Origin: an uncultured bacterium
Lineage (GTDB): Bacteria > Actinomycetota > Coriobacteriia > Coriobacteriales > Coriobacteriaceae
Direction of reading: 5' to 3'
NCBI GenBank assembly: GCA_905214465.1
Contig: CAJMMD010000022.1
Span: 1 to 36,821 of the forward strand
Length of the DNA stretch: 36,821 nt
In this document: positions 7,967-15,149 of the stretch, piece by piece
How positions within the stretch are numbered: the stretch's first letter is position 1
Layout of the letters: every line of letters begins with the position of its first letter
Notes under the pieces: model-generated
What the model saw: the letters and a program-made list of their open reading frames with translations, nothing else
What the model was told of the DNA's origin: nothing
The model's database searches: none
Program-made: the position numbers and the translations under genes

Positions 7967-8743
7967 ATGCCCCGATGCGCCCGCGAAATTTCGCTCACCG
8001 GCTATTACCACGTCTTTGACCGCGGTAACTCCAAACAGATCATTTTTGAAGATGATTCCGACCGCTATCGTTTCCTATCGGACATATCGGACAGGTTTGC
8101 GTGCCATGACGTGGCGGTGTTGGCCTGGTGTCTTATGGACAACCACTTCCATTTGATGGTTGATGACCCATATGACAACCTTTCAAAGGCAATGCAGTGC
8201 GCGCTGACGGCGTATGCCAAGTATTTCAATGGGAAAACGGGAAGAACGGGCCATCTATTTGACAATCGCTATTCGCGGGTCGCGGTTGAGTCGGACACGC
8301 AGGCAGTGCAGCTGCTCGACTATATTCATCTCAATCCCGTGAAGGGTGCGCTTGACTCGCTCGAGGCGTACCGCTGGTCAAGCTATAAGGCGTATCAGCT
8401 GGGCTATGATCCCTTTGACATCTGTGATGCGGCCCCTATGCTTGATGTTGTCGGAGGCTCCCGTCGCTATTGCGAGCATCTCAAGAAAGTTGCCGGGCGC
8501 ATCTGGTCAGTGGAGGTTCTTCCGCGCCGGCGGATCCCCGATGAGGAGGCCCTTTTCGTTGCGCGCGAAGTCCTGACGAGCATAGATCCTGCGTTGCTCA
8601 AGGCCCTGCCACGCCCCGAACGCGATGCCTGCCTGCTGAGGCTCAGGCGGGCACATCTCACGGTCAAGCAAATTGCCCGTATCACCGGTATCGGCGCCAC
8701 AAGCGTGACCAAGGCTACTGCAGGCTGGAAGGATGCAGCGTGA
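7967..8743 (+). CDS. REP-associated tyrosine transposase (Y1/HUH family) with C-terminal HTH
   Basis: A 258-residue single-strand DNA transposase of the TnpA-REP (RAYT) group. The HUH metal site is MDNHFHLMV (His60, His62). The nucleophile region is LTAYAKYFNGKTGRTGHLF (Tyr83 or Tyr86), followed by the family signature NRYSRV and DYIHLNPVKGAL near 119-129. A C-terminal helix-turn-helix (about 229-251, LTVKQIARITGIGATSVTKA) may help bind DNA. The ATG at 7967 is chosen over an in-frame TTG at 7952 because AAAGGAG at 7955-7961 lies between them. The key residues are intact and there is no frameshift, so it is probably functional. Flanking repeats at both ends are its likely substrates. Function in cells, whether spreading repeats or genome housekeeping, is not established for this family. 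Confidence 0.88.
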   Translation: MPRCAREISLTGYYHVFDRGNSKQIIFEDDSDRYRFLSDISDRFACHDVAVLAWCLMDNHFHLMVDDPYDNLSKAMQCALTAYAKYFNGKTGRTGHLFDNRYSRVAVESDTQAVQLLDYIHLNPVKGALDSLEAYRWSSYKAYQLGYDPFDICDAAPMLDVVGGSRRYCEHLKKVAGRIWSVEVLPRRRIPDEEALFVAREVLTSIDPALLKALPRPERDACLLRLRRAHLTVKQIARITGIGATSVTKATAGWKDAA

Positions 8744-8784
8744 GATAGGGGCCGGAGCCGATCGGGACGCCGCATGCGTGCGTC

Positions 8785-8837
8785 ATGTCTGTCCCCAATG
8801 CGTGAAAACACTCATCTAAGTGTGTCCCCAATGAGTG
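8785..8837 (+). repeat. Right 53-bp repeat of the transposase element
   Basis: Inverted relative to 7786-7838, with 47 of 53 identical positions. The internal hairpin is ATGCGTG (8799-8805), loop AAAA, CACTCAT, with one mismatched pair. It begins 42 bases after the transposase stop codon. Confidence 0.7.
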
Positions 8838-8855
8838 GGGCTATGATCCCTTTGA
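8838..8855 (+). repeat. 18-bp copy of an internal transposase-gene segment
   Basis: GGGCTATGATCCCTTTGA occurs here, between two end repeats, and also at 8401-8418 inside the transposase gene, where it encodes GYDPF (about residues 146-150). The match is exact and ends abruptly on both sides. Confidence 0.7.
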
Positions 8856-8865
8856 AAAGTGCAAA

Positions 8866-8894
8866 CACTCATGTAAGTCTGTCCCCAATGAGCG
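8866..8894 (+). repeat. Outer right terminal repeat (29 bp)
   Basis: Exact inverted copy of 7786-7814, containing AAGTCTGTCCCCAATGAG. It is a half unit of the 53-bp repeat and abuts the rpmB terminator. Confidence 0.75.
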
Positions 8895-8895
8895 C

Positions 8896-8930
8896 AAAAA
8901 AAGGCGCCCTCCGTAGGGGAGAACGCCTTT
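8896..8930 (-). terminator. Intrinsic terminator of rpmB
   Basis: On the - strand AAAGGCG (8924-8930) pairs with CGCCTTT (8900-8906), with an inner CTCCC/GGAGG stem. A run of T (complement of 8896-8902) follows. It lies about 70 bases after the rpmB stop, and its tail touches the transposase element's outer repeat. Confidence 0.85.
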
Positions 8931-8998
8931 GGTAAGTTCTATGTGAACGCGAGGTCTTTGACCCGGAGAGTCCGAGGTACTTGTTGGTAAGACCTTAT

Positions 8999-9187
8999 TT
9001 AGGAGCGCGCAACCTTGCCAGACTTGAGGCAGGTGGAGCAAACGTTCATCTTGCGACGGTGACCATCGACAACGACGTAGACGCGCTGGATGTTGGGGCG
9101 GAACTTACGGTTGGTGACGCGGTGAGAGTGGCTGATGGAGCGACCGGCAACGGGGTGCTTACCGCAAACTTCGCAAACTTTGGACAT
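8999..9187 (-). CDS. rpmB: 50S ribosomal protein L28, zinc-binding form
   Basis: Small protein of the large ribosomal subunit. The 62 residues carry two CxxC pairs, CEVC near the start and CSTC near the end, marking the C+ (zinc-binding) form. The basic core HSHRVTNRKFRPNIQRV is typical of L28. The start at 9185-9187 is fixed by AAGGAGGGT upstream and by the family N-terminus MSKVCEVCGK; an ORF extension to 9235 is not supported. It is monocistronic, with its own promoter and terminator, and divergent from the pyr operon. Confidence 0.96.
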   Translation of the reverse strand: MSKVCEVCGKHPVAGRSISHSHRVTNRKFRPNIQRVYVVVDGHRRKMNVCSTCLKSGKVARS

Positions 9188-9241
9188 AACTGACCCTCCT
9201 TGGGCGACAAACGAACATGTCGCGTTAACAAACAAGCCTGA

Positions 9242-9250
9242 ACTATAGCA
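9242..9250 (-). promoter_or_regulatory. Extended -10 promoter of rpmB
   Basis: TGC-TATAGT on the - strand, 54 bases upstream of the start codon. The same nine bases occur before rpsT at 21931-21939. No good -35 is visible. Confidence 0.55.
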
Positions 9251-9473
9251 CAGAAGCAGCTCCCTGTGCGTAATCTACACAGAGATATTCCTCTTTTGGC
9301 GATAGTGCTCACGCTACGGCCCTGGACGTAGATCCGATTTGCGTGCAGCAGAGGGGATTATGCCAGCTCGTGCGTGCGTTTTCAAGCTCGTCCCACAAAT
9401 ATATATAGGTTTATTGAGCGCCTGCGCCCGTTTACGGATTGCTCTGTATTTATGCTCGCAATTAAGCTCGAGG

Positions 9474-9484
9474 TTGGCTACACT
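9474..9484 (+). promoter_or_regulatory. Candidate promoter of the pyr operon
   Basis: TTGGC-TACACT contains a plausible -10 (TACACT, 9479-9484) just upstream of the structured leader; transcription would start near 9491. The -35 region is weak. The rest of the 9251-9473 stretch between rpmB and pyrR shows no gene; an AT-rich patch at 9400-9415 is its only notable feature. Confidence 0.35.
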
Positions 9485-9510
9485 ATCCCTTGACCATTAA
9501 AGGGGTACGA

Positions 9511-9600
9511 GATGCCCACATGGAATTACATTGCTGCCAAAGAGCAGCCCTTCCTGTGGGTGTCTGGTCCGCTTTGAGCGGTCGGGCATCTATTTTTTTT
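9511..9600 (+). promoter_or_regulatory. pyr operon attenuator: alternative stems and a terminator
   Basis: Two mutually exclusive structures are visible. Stem A pairs 9511-9520 (GATGCCCACA) with 9555-9564 (TGTGGGTGTC, two G-U pairs) and encloses a small GCTGC/GCAGC hairpin (9533-9548). Stem B, the terminator, pairs 9559-9572 with 9578-9590 (one bulge, several G-U) and runs into a tract of eight T (9593-9600). They share 9559-9564. This is the layout of a transcription attenuator, and the next gene is pyrR, whose product acts on such leaders in Bacillus. The Bacillus PyrR-binding consensus is not recognisable here. Confidence 0.7.
9512..9577 (+). CDS. Possible leader peptide in the pyr attenuator (21 codons)
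   Basis: ATG at 9512, preceded by AAAGGGG at 9499-9505, opens a 21-codon frame whose TGA (9575-9577) falls exactly in the loop of the terminator hairpin. The product would be MPTWNYIAAKEQ followed by nine mostly hydrophobic residues. A ribosome reaching the stop would hold the terminator open, as in the E. coli pyrBI leader. It could also be chance: the frame is short and no homologues can be checked here. Confidence 0.4.
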   Translation: MPTWNYIAAKEQPFLWVSGPL

Positions 9601-9639
9601 GACTGTGTCAGCAGTCAAGACATGTGAGGAAGGAGATCG

Positions 9640-10224
9640 ATGGGCACGACTTCCCCCAAGGCGGTCATCATGGACGAGACCGCCGTCAATCGAGCGATGA
9701 CCCGCATCGCGCACGAGATTCTCGAGCGCAACGAGGGCTGTGAAGACCTCGCTCTGGTCGGCATCGTCACGCGCGGCGACCTTCTGGCAAAGAAGCTTGC
9801 CGAGGAGATCAAGGAGATCGAGGGCGTCGAAGTTCCGCTCGGCAGCCTCGACATCAGCTTCTACCGCGATGACTATGCGACCAATTTCGCTCCCGCGATC
9901 CACGCCACCAACATTCCCTTCAGCGTCGACGGCAAGCGCGTCGTGCTGGTGGACGACATCCTGTATACGGGTCGTACCATTCGCGCCGCTCTGGATGCCG
10001 TCATGGACCTGGGCCGTCCGAGCCGCATTGAGCTGGCAGTTCTCGTTGACCGCGGTCACCGCGAGCTTCCCATCTCGCCGGATTTTGTCGGCAAGAACGT
10101 TCCCTCGTCGCATGAAGAGAACGTGCACCTATATATGAAGGAAGTCGACGGCCGTACCGCTGTCGAGATCAACGACGTCGCGCCGGGTTCCCACGTGGGC
10201 TCCGCGCCGCTGGGAGGTGAGTAG
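9640..10224 (+). CDS. pyrR: PyrR: pyr operon RNA-binding regulator / uracil phosphoribosyltransferase
   Basis: A 194-residue type I phosphoribosyltransferase-fold protein. PyrR senses UMP/UTP against PRPP and binds pyr mRNA; many members also make UMP from uracil. The PRPP-binding loop VVLVDDILYTGRTIRAAL lies at about residues 99-116. The family motifs GIVTRGDLLAKKL, LDISFYRDD and VLVDRGHRELPI are present. It is slightly longer than the usual 180 residues at the C-terminus. ATG at 9640 has GAGGAAGGAG upstream. It is the first gene after the attenuator, so it probably controls its own operon. The pyrB start lies four bases after its stop. Confidence 0.95.
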   Translation: MGTTSPKAVIMDETAVNRAMTRIAHEILERNEGCEDLALVGIVTRGDLLAKKLAEEIKEIEGVEVPLGSLDISFYRDDYATNFAPAIHATNIPFSVDGKRVVLVDDILYTGRTIRAALDAVMDLGRPSRIELAVLVDRGHRELPISPDFVGKNVPSSHEENVHLYMKEVDGRTAVEINDVAPGSHVGSAPLGGE

Positions 10225-10228
10225 TACC

Positions 10229-11173
10229 GTGGCGTTCAACCATAAGCACCTGATTGACATTACTGAGTACTCCGAAGAGGACATCAAGCTCATCCTCGAG
10301 ACCGCCAAGGCGTTCTCCGAGGTCAACGAGCGTGCGATCAAGAAGGTCCCCACGCTCAAGGGCAAGACCATCGTCAACATGTTCAACGAGCCCTCGACGC
10401 GCACCCGTAGCTCCTTCGAGCTTGCCGAGAAGCGTCTTTCGGCCGACAGCCTCAACTTTGGCGGCTCTTCGACCTCCACGGTCAAGGGCGAGAGCCTCGT
10501 CGATACCGTCGAGACCCTCAACGCCTATAAGATCGACTGCATTGTCGTGCGCGATAAGCACGCCGGCGCTCCCTACATCGTCACGCAGAACTCGCCCGCG
10601 AGCGTCATCTGCGCCGGCGACGGCAAGCACAACCATCCCACGCAGGCCCTGCTCGACCTGTACACCATCTGGGAGCACAAGGGTGACTTCCACGGTTTGA
10701 AGGTCGCCGTCGTCGGCGATATCGCGCACTCCCGCGTCTGCGGCTCGCTGATCCCCGCCCTTAAGATTATGGGCTGCGAGACCTACGCCGTCGCCCCCGG
10801 CACGCTGCTGCCGCCGGCGCCCGAGGTCCTGGGCTGCGACCACGTGACGAGCGACCTCGATTCCGTCCTGCCCGAGCTGGACGTCGTCTACATGCTGCGC
10901 GTGCAGCAGGAGCGCCTCGAGGGTGCCCCGTTCCCGACCATTCGCGAGTACCACAAGCTCTTCGGCCTGACCAAGGACCGCGAGAAGCTCATGAAGCCCG
11001 ATGCGATCATCTGCCACCCGGGCCCCATCAACCGCGGCGTCGAGTTCGACTCCTATATGGCCGACCACCCGCAACGCTCCGTCATCCTGGAGCAGGTCTA
11101 CGCCGGTATCTGCGTGCGTATGGCTATCCTGTATCTGCTGCTTGGAGGTGCCGATAATGGCCTTGCTTCTTAA
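10229..11173 (+). CDS. pyrB: Aspartate carbamoyltransferase catalytic subunit
   Basis: Joins carbamoyl phosphate and aspartate, the first committed step of pyrimidine synthesis. The 314 residues have the normal length. The carbamoyl-phosphate loop FNEPSTRTRSSFE lies near residues 52-64, HPTQALLDLY near 136-145, and the aspartate-binding tail CHPGPINRGVEF is present. GTG at 10229 is chosen because GGGAGGTGA (10212-10220) sits eight bases upstream; the in-frame GTG at 10217 overlaps that site. No pyrI regulatory-subunit gene follows. The end overlaps pyrC by 17 bases. Confidence 0.96.
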   Translation: MAFNHKHLIDITEYSEEDIKLILETAKAFSEVNERAIKKVPTLKGKTIVNMFNEPSTRTRSSFELAEKRLSADSLNFGGSSTSTVKGESLVDTVETLNAYKIDCIVVRDKHAGAPYIVTQNSPASVICAGDGKHNHPTQALLDLYTIWEHKGDFHGLKVAVVGDIAHSRVCGSLIPALKIMGCETYAVAPGTLLPPAPEVLGCDHVTSDLDSVLPELDVVYMLRVQQERLEGAPFPTIREYHKLFGLTKDREKLMKPDAIICHPGPINRGVEFDSYMADHPQRSVILEQVYAGICVRMAILYLLLGGADNGLAS

Positions 11174-12446
11174 GAATGCCCACGTCGTCGACCCGTCCGT
11201 CGAGCTTGACGGTGTCGTTGACGTCCTGATTGACGGCGACAAGATCGCCGAGGTCGGCGAGAATCTCGCCGTCGAGGGAGCCGAGGTCCGCGACCTTTCC
11301 GGCAAGTACCTCGTACCCGGCCTGGTGGATATGCACGTTCACCTTCGCGAGCCCGGCTACGAGGTCAAAGAGGACATCGAGAGCGGCACCCGCGCAGCTG
11401 CCAAGGGCGGCTTTACCGGCGTGTGCTCCATGCCCAACACCGATCCGGTCACCGATAACGGCACCGTCGTGGAGTTTGTCAAGTCCCGTGCTGCCGAGGT
11501 CGGTCACTGCCGCGTCTATCCGTCGGGCGCCATGACCCGCGGTCTTAAGGGTGAGGCCATGTCCGAGATGGGCGATATGGTCGCCCACGGCGCCGTCGCC
11601 TTCACCGACGACGGTCGCGGCGTGCAGGGCGCGGGCATGCTCCGTCGCTGCATGGACTACGGCAAGATGTTCGGCAAGGTCTTTATGAGCCACTGCCAGG
11701 ACGAGGACCTGGTCGGTCACGGCCAGATCAATGAGGGCAAGGTCTCGACCCGTCTGGCTCTCGAGGGCTGGCCGGCTGTCGGCGAGGAGCTCCAGATCGC
11801 CCGCGACATCGAGATTGCCAAGCTGACCGGCGCCAAGCTGCACATCCAGCACATCTCCACCGCCCATGGCCTGGAGCTCGTGCGTGCCGGCAAGGCCGCT
11901 GGCGTTCAGGTTACCTGCGAGGCCACGCCGCATCACATGTTCCTGACCGAGAACGACCTGGACGAGACCTACAACACCTCGCTCAAGGTCAACCCGCCGC
12001 TGCGTACCGAGGCGGACGCCGAGGCCATCCGCCAGGGCGTCATCGACGGCACCGTCGACGCTATCGTCACCGATCACGCTCCCCACACTCCGTGGGAGAA
12101 GGCGCGCGAGTTCGAGCTTGCGCCCTTCGGCATGATCGGCCTCGAGACCTCGCTGTCGCTCGTGCTCACCGAGCTGGTCAACACGGGCAAGATGAGCATG
12201 GGCCGCATGGTCGAGCTCATGGCCATCAAGCCTCGTGAGATCCTGGGCCTTGACCAGGTTCAGGTCAAGGCGGGCTCTGTTGCCGACCTGACCGTGTTCG
12301 ACGCGTCCGCCACCTGGACGGTCGGCGAGGACGGCTACGAGTCGCGTGCCGAGAATTCCGGTTTTGCCGGCCGCACGCTCACCGGTCGTGCCACCGATGT
12401 GTTTGTCGGCGGCAAGCAGACGCTCGCCGACGGCTGCATCTGCTAG
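11157..12446 (+). CDS. pyrC: Dihydroorotase, class I
   Basis: Zinc amidohydrolase that closes carbamoyl aspartate to dihydroorotate. The 429 residues fit the long class I form common in Gram-positives. Metal-site motifs are VDMHVHLREPG near residue 58 and TDHAPHTPWEK near 304. Also present are GGFTGVCSMPNTDPVTDN and the QHISTA and EATPHHMFLTE segments carrying further metal-ligand histidines. The start inside the pyrB end, with GGAGGT at 11144-11149, implies translational coupling. A GC-rich hairpin follows before pyrK. Confidence 0.96.
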   Translation: MALLLKNAHVVDPSVELDGVVDVLIDGDKIAEVGENLAVEGAEVRDLSGKYLVPGLVDMHVHLREPGYEVKEDIESGTRAAAKGGFTGVCSMPNTDPVTDNGTVVEFVKSRAAEVGHCRVYPSGAMTRGLKGEAMSEMGDMVAHGAVAFTDDGRGVQGAGMLRRCMDYGKMFGKVFMSHCQDEDLVGHGQINEGKVSTRLALEGWPAVGEELQIARDIEIAKLTGAKLHIQHISTAHGLELVRAGKAAGVQVTCEATPHHMFLTENDLDETYNTSLKVNPPLRTEADAEAIRQGVIDGTVDAIVTDHAPHTPWEKAREFELAPFGMIGLETSLSLVLTELVNTGKMSMGRMVELMAIKPREILGLDQVQVKAGSVADLTVFDASATWTVGEDGYESRAENSGFAGRTLTGRATDVFVGGKQTLADGCIC

Positions 12447-12466
12447 CATAGCCTTATCGCTTTTGT

Positions 12467-12495
12467 GCGCGGCGCCCTTGCGGTGCCGCGCTTTC
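12467..12495 (+). terminator. Weak hairpin in the pyrC-pyrK gap
   Basis: GCGCGGCGCC (12467-12476) pairs with GGTGCCGCGC (12482-12491) around CTTGC, followed by TTTCT. It could partly terminate, or stabilise the upstream message; a full stop is unlikely, since pyrK-pyrD-pyrF follow on the same strand without an obvious promoter. Confidence 0.4.
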
Positions 12496-12538
12496 TGTTC
12501 GCCTGAACCATGCAACCGCATGGGGGATTGGAGCGTCT

Positions 12539-13330
12539 ATGCCCACACCTTCCACTGCACGCATGCACGACTTCGAGGTCGTCTCGAACAAGGAGATCGC
12601 CGAGGGCATCTTCTCGCTCGTAATCTCGGCCCCCAAGCTTGCAAGTGCGCTCAAGCCCGGTCAGTTTGTGAACATTGCCGTGCCCGGCGATGCCTCCTCG
12701 CTGCTTCGCGTGCCCCTGAGCTTCTATCGCGCCGACGCCGAGGCCGGCACCGTCGAGCTGTGGTACGCCGTCGTGGGCGACGATACCCGCCGTTTGTCCC
12801 AGATGGGCCCTGGCTCCACCTCTAACCTGTTGGGCCCCGGTGGCCGTGGCTGGATGGTACCCGAGGGCACCGGGAAGGCACTGCTCGTCGCCGGTGGCAT
12901 CGGCGTTCCGCCTGTGCTGTGTCTTGCCGGCATGCTTGCCGAGCAGGGTGTTGATGTGGACGTGTGCCTGGGCTTTGGCACCGCTTCCAAAGTCGTGGGT
13001 GTCGATGAGTTCCGTGCGCTGGGCGCCACGGTTAACGTGTGCACCGACGACGGTTCGCTCGGCACGCACGGTTTTTGCACCGATCCGGCAGCCGAGCTGC
13101 TTGGCGAGGGCGGCTACGACTACGTCGCCAGCTGCGGCCCCGCCGTCATGATGAAGAAAGTCGCCGCCGCTGCCGCCGAGGCCGGTGCGTACTGCGAGGT
13201 GTCGCTTGAGCGCATGATGAGCTGTGGCTTTGGCGCCTGCAACACCTGCAATGTCGAGACGGTCGACGGTATGAAGGGTGCTTGCATGTGCGGCCCCGTG
13301 TTCGATGCTTCCAAGGTGGTGGTCTTCTAG
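12539..13330 (+). CDS. pyrK: Dihydroorotate dehydrogenase B, electron-transfer subunit
   Basis: FAD and [2Fe-2S] protein that passes electrons from PyrD to NAD+. The 263 residues comprise an FAD-binding barrel (RVPLSFY near 57-63), a nucleotide-binding domain (LLVAGGIGVPPVL near 115-127) and a C-terminal iron-sulfur loop with Cys229, Cys234, Cys237 and Cys249. The pattern CGFGACNTCNVET is characteristic. ATG at 12539 has TTGGAG eight bases upstream. The stop shares its last base with the pyrD start. Having pyrK means PyrD here is the NAD+-linked type, suited to anaerobic growth. Confidence 0.95.
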   Translation: MPTPSTARMHDFEVVSNKEIAEGIFSLVISAPKLASALKPGQFVNIAVPGDASSLLRVPLSFYRADAEAGTVELWYAVVGDDTRRLSQMGPGSTSNLLGPGGRGWMVPEGTGKALLVAGGIGVPPVLCLAGMLAEQGVDVDVCLGFGTASKVVGVDEFRALGATVNVCTDDGSLGTHGFCTDPAAELLGEGGYDYVASCGPAVMMKKVAAAAAEAGAYCEVSLERMMSCGFGACNTCNVETVDGMKGACMCGPVFDASKVVVF

Positions 13331-14253
13331 TGGGTACCGTTAACATGGCCGTCGATTTCGGCGGCGTCAAGATGCAGAACCCCATTAACACCGCAGCCGG
13401 TACCTTTGGCTACGGTTGGCAGTTCCAGAACTTCTTTGATGTTTCCCAGCTGGGCGCCATCACCACCAAGGGTTGCGCTGCCGAGCCCTGGCCCGGCAAT
13501 CCCGCGCCCCGCATGGCCGAAATTCCCGGCGGTATGATCAACTCCGTGGGTCTTCAGAACCCCGGCGTGGCCGCCTTTGCCCGTGAGTCCGGCCCGTGGC
13601 TCGAGCAGCTGTCCAAGGACGGTTGCCAGGTCATTTGCCAGGTTGCCGGGCACTCCGTTGATGAGTTTGTGCGCGCGCTCGAGATGTATGTCGAGCTATG
13701 CCCCTGGGCTGCCGGCTACGAGATCAACGTGAGCTGCCCCAACATCGCCGCCGGCGGTGCCGCCATGGGCTCTACGCCCGAGGGCGCCTCTTCCGTCATG
13801 GCCGCCTGCCGTAAGGTGACCGATAAGCCGCTGTTCGTCAAGATGGCTCCGGTTAACGTCGCCGAGATTGCCAAGGCTCTCGAGGCCGCGGGAGCCGACG
13901 GCCTTTCGGTCATTAACTCCATCCAAGGCATGGCCATCGATGTTCATACCCGCAAGTCCCGCGTGGCCAAGCCCAAGGGCGGCCTTTCTGGCCCGCTTTG
14001 CCACCACATCGCCGTGCGCATGGTCTGGGAGGTTGCCCAGGCCGTCGATATCCCCATCAACGGTGTCGGCGGTGTCATGACTGGCGAGGATGCGGCTGAG
14101 TTTATCCTGGCCGGCGCCACCTGCGTGTCGGTCGGCATGGCCAACTTCGTCGATCCGTGCGCTTCGCTTAAGATCGCGCATGAGCTCGAGGCCTGGGCCG
14201 AGTCCCAGGGCGTAAAGGACATCAACGAGCTGGTGGGTGCTTTCGAATGCTAG
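13330..14253 (+). CDS. pyrD: Dihydroorotate dehydrogenase B, catalytic subunit (class 1B)
   Basis: FMN enzyme that oxidises dihydroorotate to orotate with PyrK as partner. The 307 residues include NPINTAAGTFGYG at the N-terminus, the catalytic cysteine in NVSCPN near residue 136, VKMAPVN, and the phosphate-binding GVGGVMTGEDAAEFILAGA toward the end. GTG at 13330 overlaps the pyrK stop by one base and is served by AAGGTGGTGG upstream; the next in-frame ATG at 13345 has no ribosome binding site. It overlaps pyrF by seven bases. Confidence 0.95.
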   Translation: MGTVNMAVDFGGVKMQNPINTAAGTFGYGWQFQNFFDVSQLGAITTKGCAAEPWPGNPAPRMAEIPGGMINSVGLQNPGVAAFARESGPWLEQLSKDGCQVICQVAGHSVDEFVRALEMYVELCPWAAGYEINVSCPNIAAGGAAMGSTPEGASSVMAACRKVTDKPLFVKMAPVNVAEIAKALEAAGADGLSVINSIQGMAIDVHTRKSRVAKPKGGLSGPLCHHIAVRMVWEVAQAVDIPINGVGGVMTGEDAAEFILAGATCVSVGMANFVDPCASLKIAHELEAWAESQGVKDINELVGAFEC

Positions 14254-14963
14254 AGAATGATGCCCGCGACCGTGTTATCGTCGCCCTCGACTGCGACCGT
14301 GAGCGCGCGCTCGAGCTCGCCCACGAGCTTTCGGGCCATGCCGCCTGGCTCAAGGTCGGCATGACGCTCTATTACGCTGAGGGTCCCCAGATCGTCAAGA
14401 CCTTTAAGGACCTTGGCTTTAAGGTCTTCCTCGACCTTAAGTTCCATGACATTCCGCATCAGGTGCGCGGCGCTGCCCGCTCGGCCTCGCTTGCCGGTGC
14501 CGACCTGCTTTCGGTCCACGGCCTGGGCTCGGGTGCTATGCTCGCTGCCTGCCGCGAGGGTGCCGAGGAGGCGCGTGAGGACCGCGCCAAACTCGTCGCC
14601 ATCACCGTGCTCACGAGCATGAATCAGGATGCCTTGAGCGAGATCGGCGTCGAGTCGCCCGTGGCCGAGGAGGCCGCCCGCTTGGCAAAGCTTGCTCAGG
14701 ACAGTGGCATCGATGGCATCGTGTGCTCACCGATGGAGGCTCACGACATGCGTGAGCTGCTGGGTCCTGATGCCCTGATCGTGACTCCGGGTGTGCGTCC
14801 GGTGGGTGCCGCCCTTGGTGACCAGTCTCGCGTGGCGACGCCTTCCCAGGCTATCGAGCGTGGCGCAAGCCACATTGTGGTGGGCCGTCCCATCACCGGT
14901 GCCGACGATCCGGTTGCCGCCTTTGACGCCATCGTCGCCGAGCTGGTCGAAAACGTCGCGTAA
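14247..14963 (+). CDS. pyrF: Orotidine-5'-phosphate decarboxylase
   Basis: Decarboxylates OMP to UMP, the last step of the pathway. The 238 residues have the normal length of the bacterial (group I) form. Signature residues: VALDCDRE at the start, the catalytic Lys-Asp pair in FLDLKFHDIPHQV, and the phosphate-binding end PGVRPVGAALGDQSRVATP and VVGRPIT. It starts inside pyrD, so it is coupled. pyrE, needed between PyrD and PyrF, is not in this window. Confidence 0.95.
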   Translation: MLENDARDRVIVALDCDRERALELAHELSGHAAWLKVGMTLYYAEGPQIVKTFKDLGFKVFLDLKFHDIPHQVRGAARSASLAGADLLSVHGLGSGAMLAACREGAEEAREDRAKLVAITVLTSMNQDALSEIGVESPVAEEAARLAKLAQDSGIDGIVCSPMEAHDMRELLGPDALIVTPGVRPVGAALGDQSRVATPSQAIERGASHIVVGRPITGADDPVAAFDAIVAELVENVA

Positions 14964-15008
14964 AAGATTCCCCTAAGTCACCACTTTTGGGTCTCATTAG
15001 CACAAAAT

Positions 15009-15066
15009 AGCCCCTGTGCCTGCGTAAACTTTCCCATCCTTTGTGTGGAATCGCAGGTCAGGGGCT
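15009..15066 (+). terminator. Long hairpin between pyrF and mihF
   Basis: AGCCCCTG (15009-15016) pairs with CAGGGGCT (15059-15066), and CCTGCG (15019-15024) with CGCAGG (15052-15057), around a 27-base loop. TAACTTT follows, only a weak T tract. A pyr-operon terminator is the simplest reading, but the long loop is unusual for one. Confidence 0.45.
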
Positions 15067-15149
15067 TAACTTTGGGCGCAGTATATTGCACTTTTTGCGG
15101 GTATCGTCTAACCTATGGAGCCGCGATTAGGCATTTTGTACGTTCTACG

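Larger units (their letters stand above)
7786..8894 (+). mobile_element. REP-associated tyrosine transposase element with flanking repeats
   Basis: The unit consists of a 53-bp repeat in inverted orientation (7786-7838), a stem that hides the ribosome binding site (7922-7964), the transposase gene (7967-8743), a direct-orientation copy of the 53-bp repeat (8785-8837) and a further partial copy (8866-8894). The outermost 29 bp at each end (7786-7814 and 8866-8894) are exact inverted repeats. No target-site duplication was recognised, as expected for HUH/Y1 elements. It lies between adhE and rpmB, outside both genes. Confidence 0.7.

Noticed and set aside
7786..8894. CRISPR array suggested by repeated TGTCCCCAATGAG units
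   Set aside because: Only a few copies in both orientations around a transposase, with no regular spacers; they are element ends.
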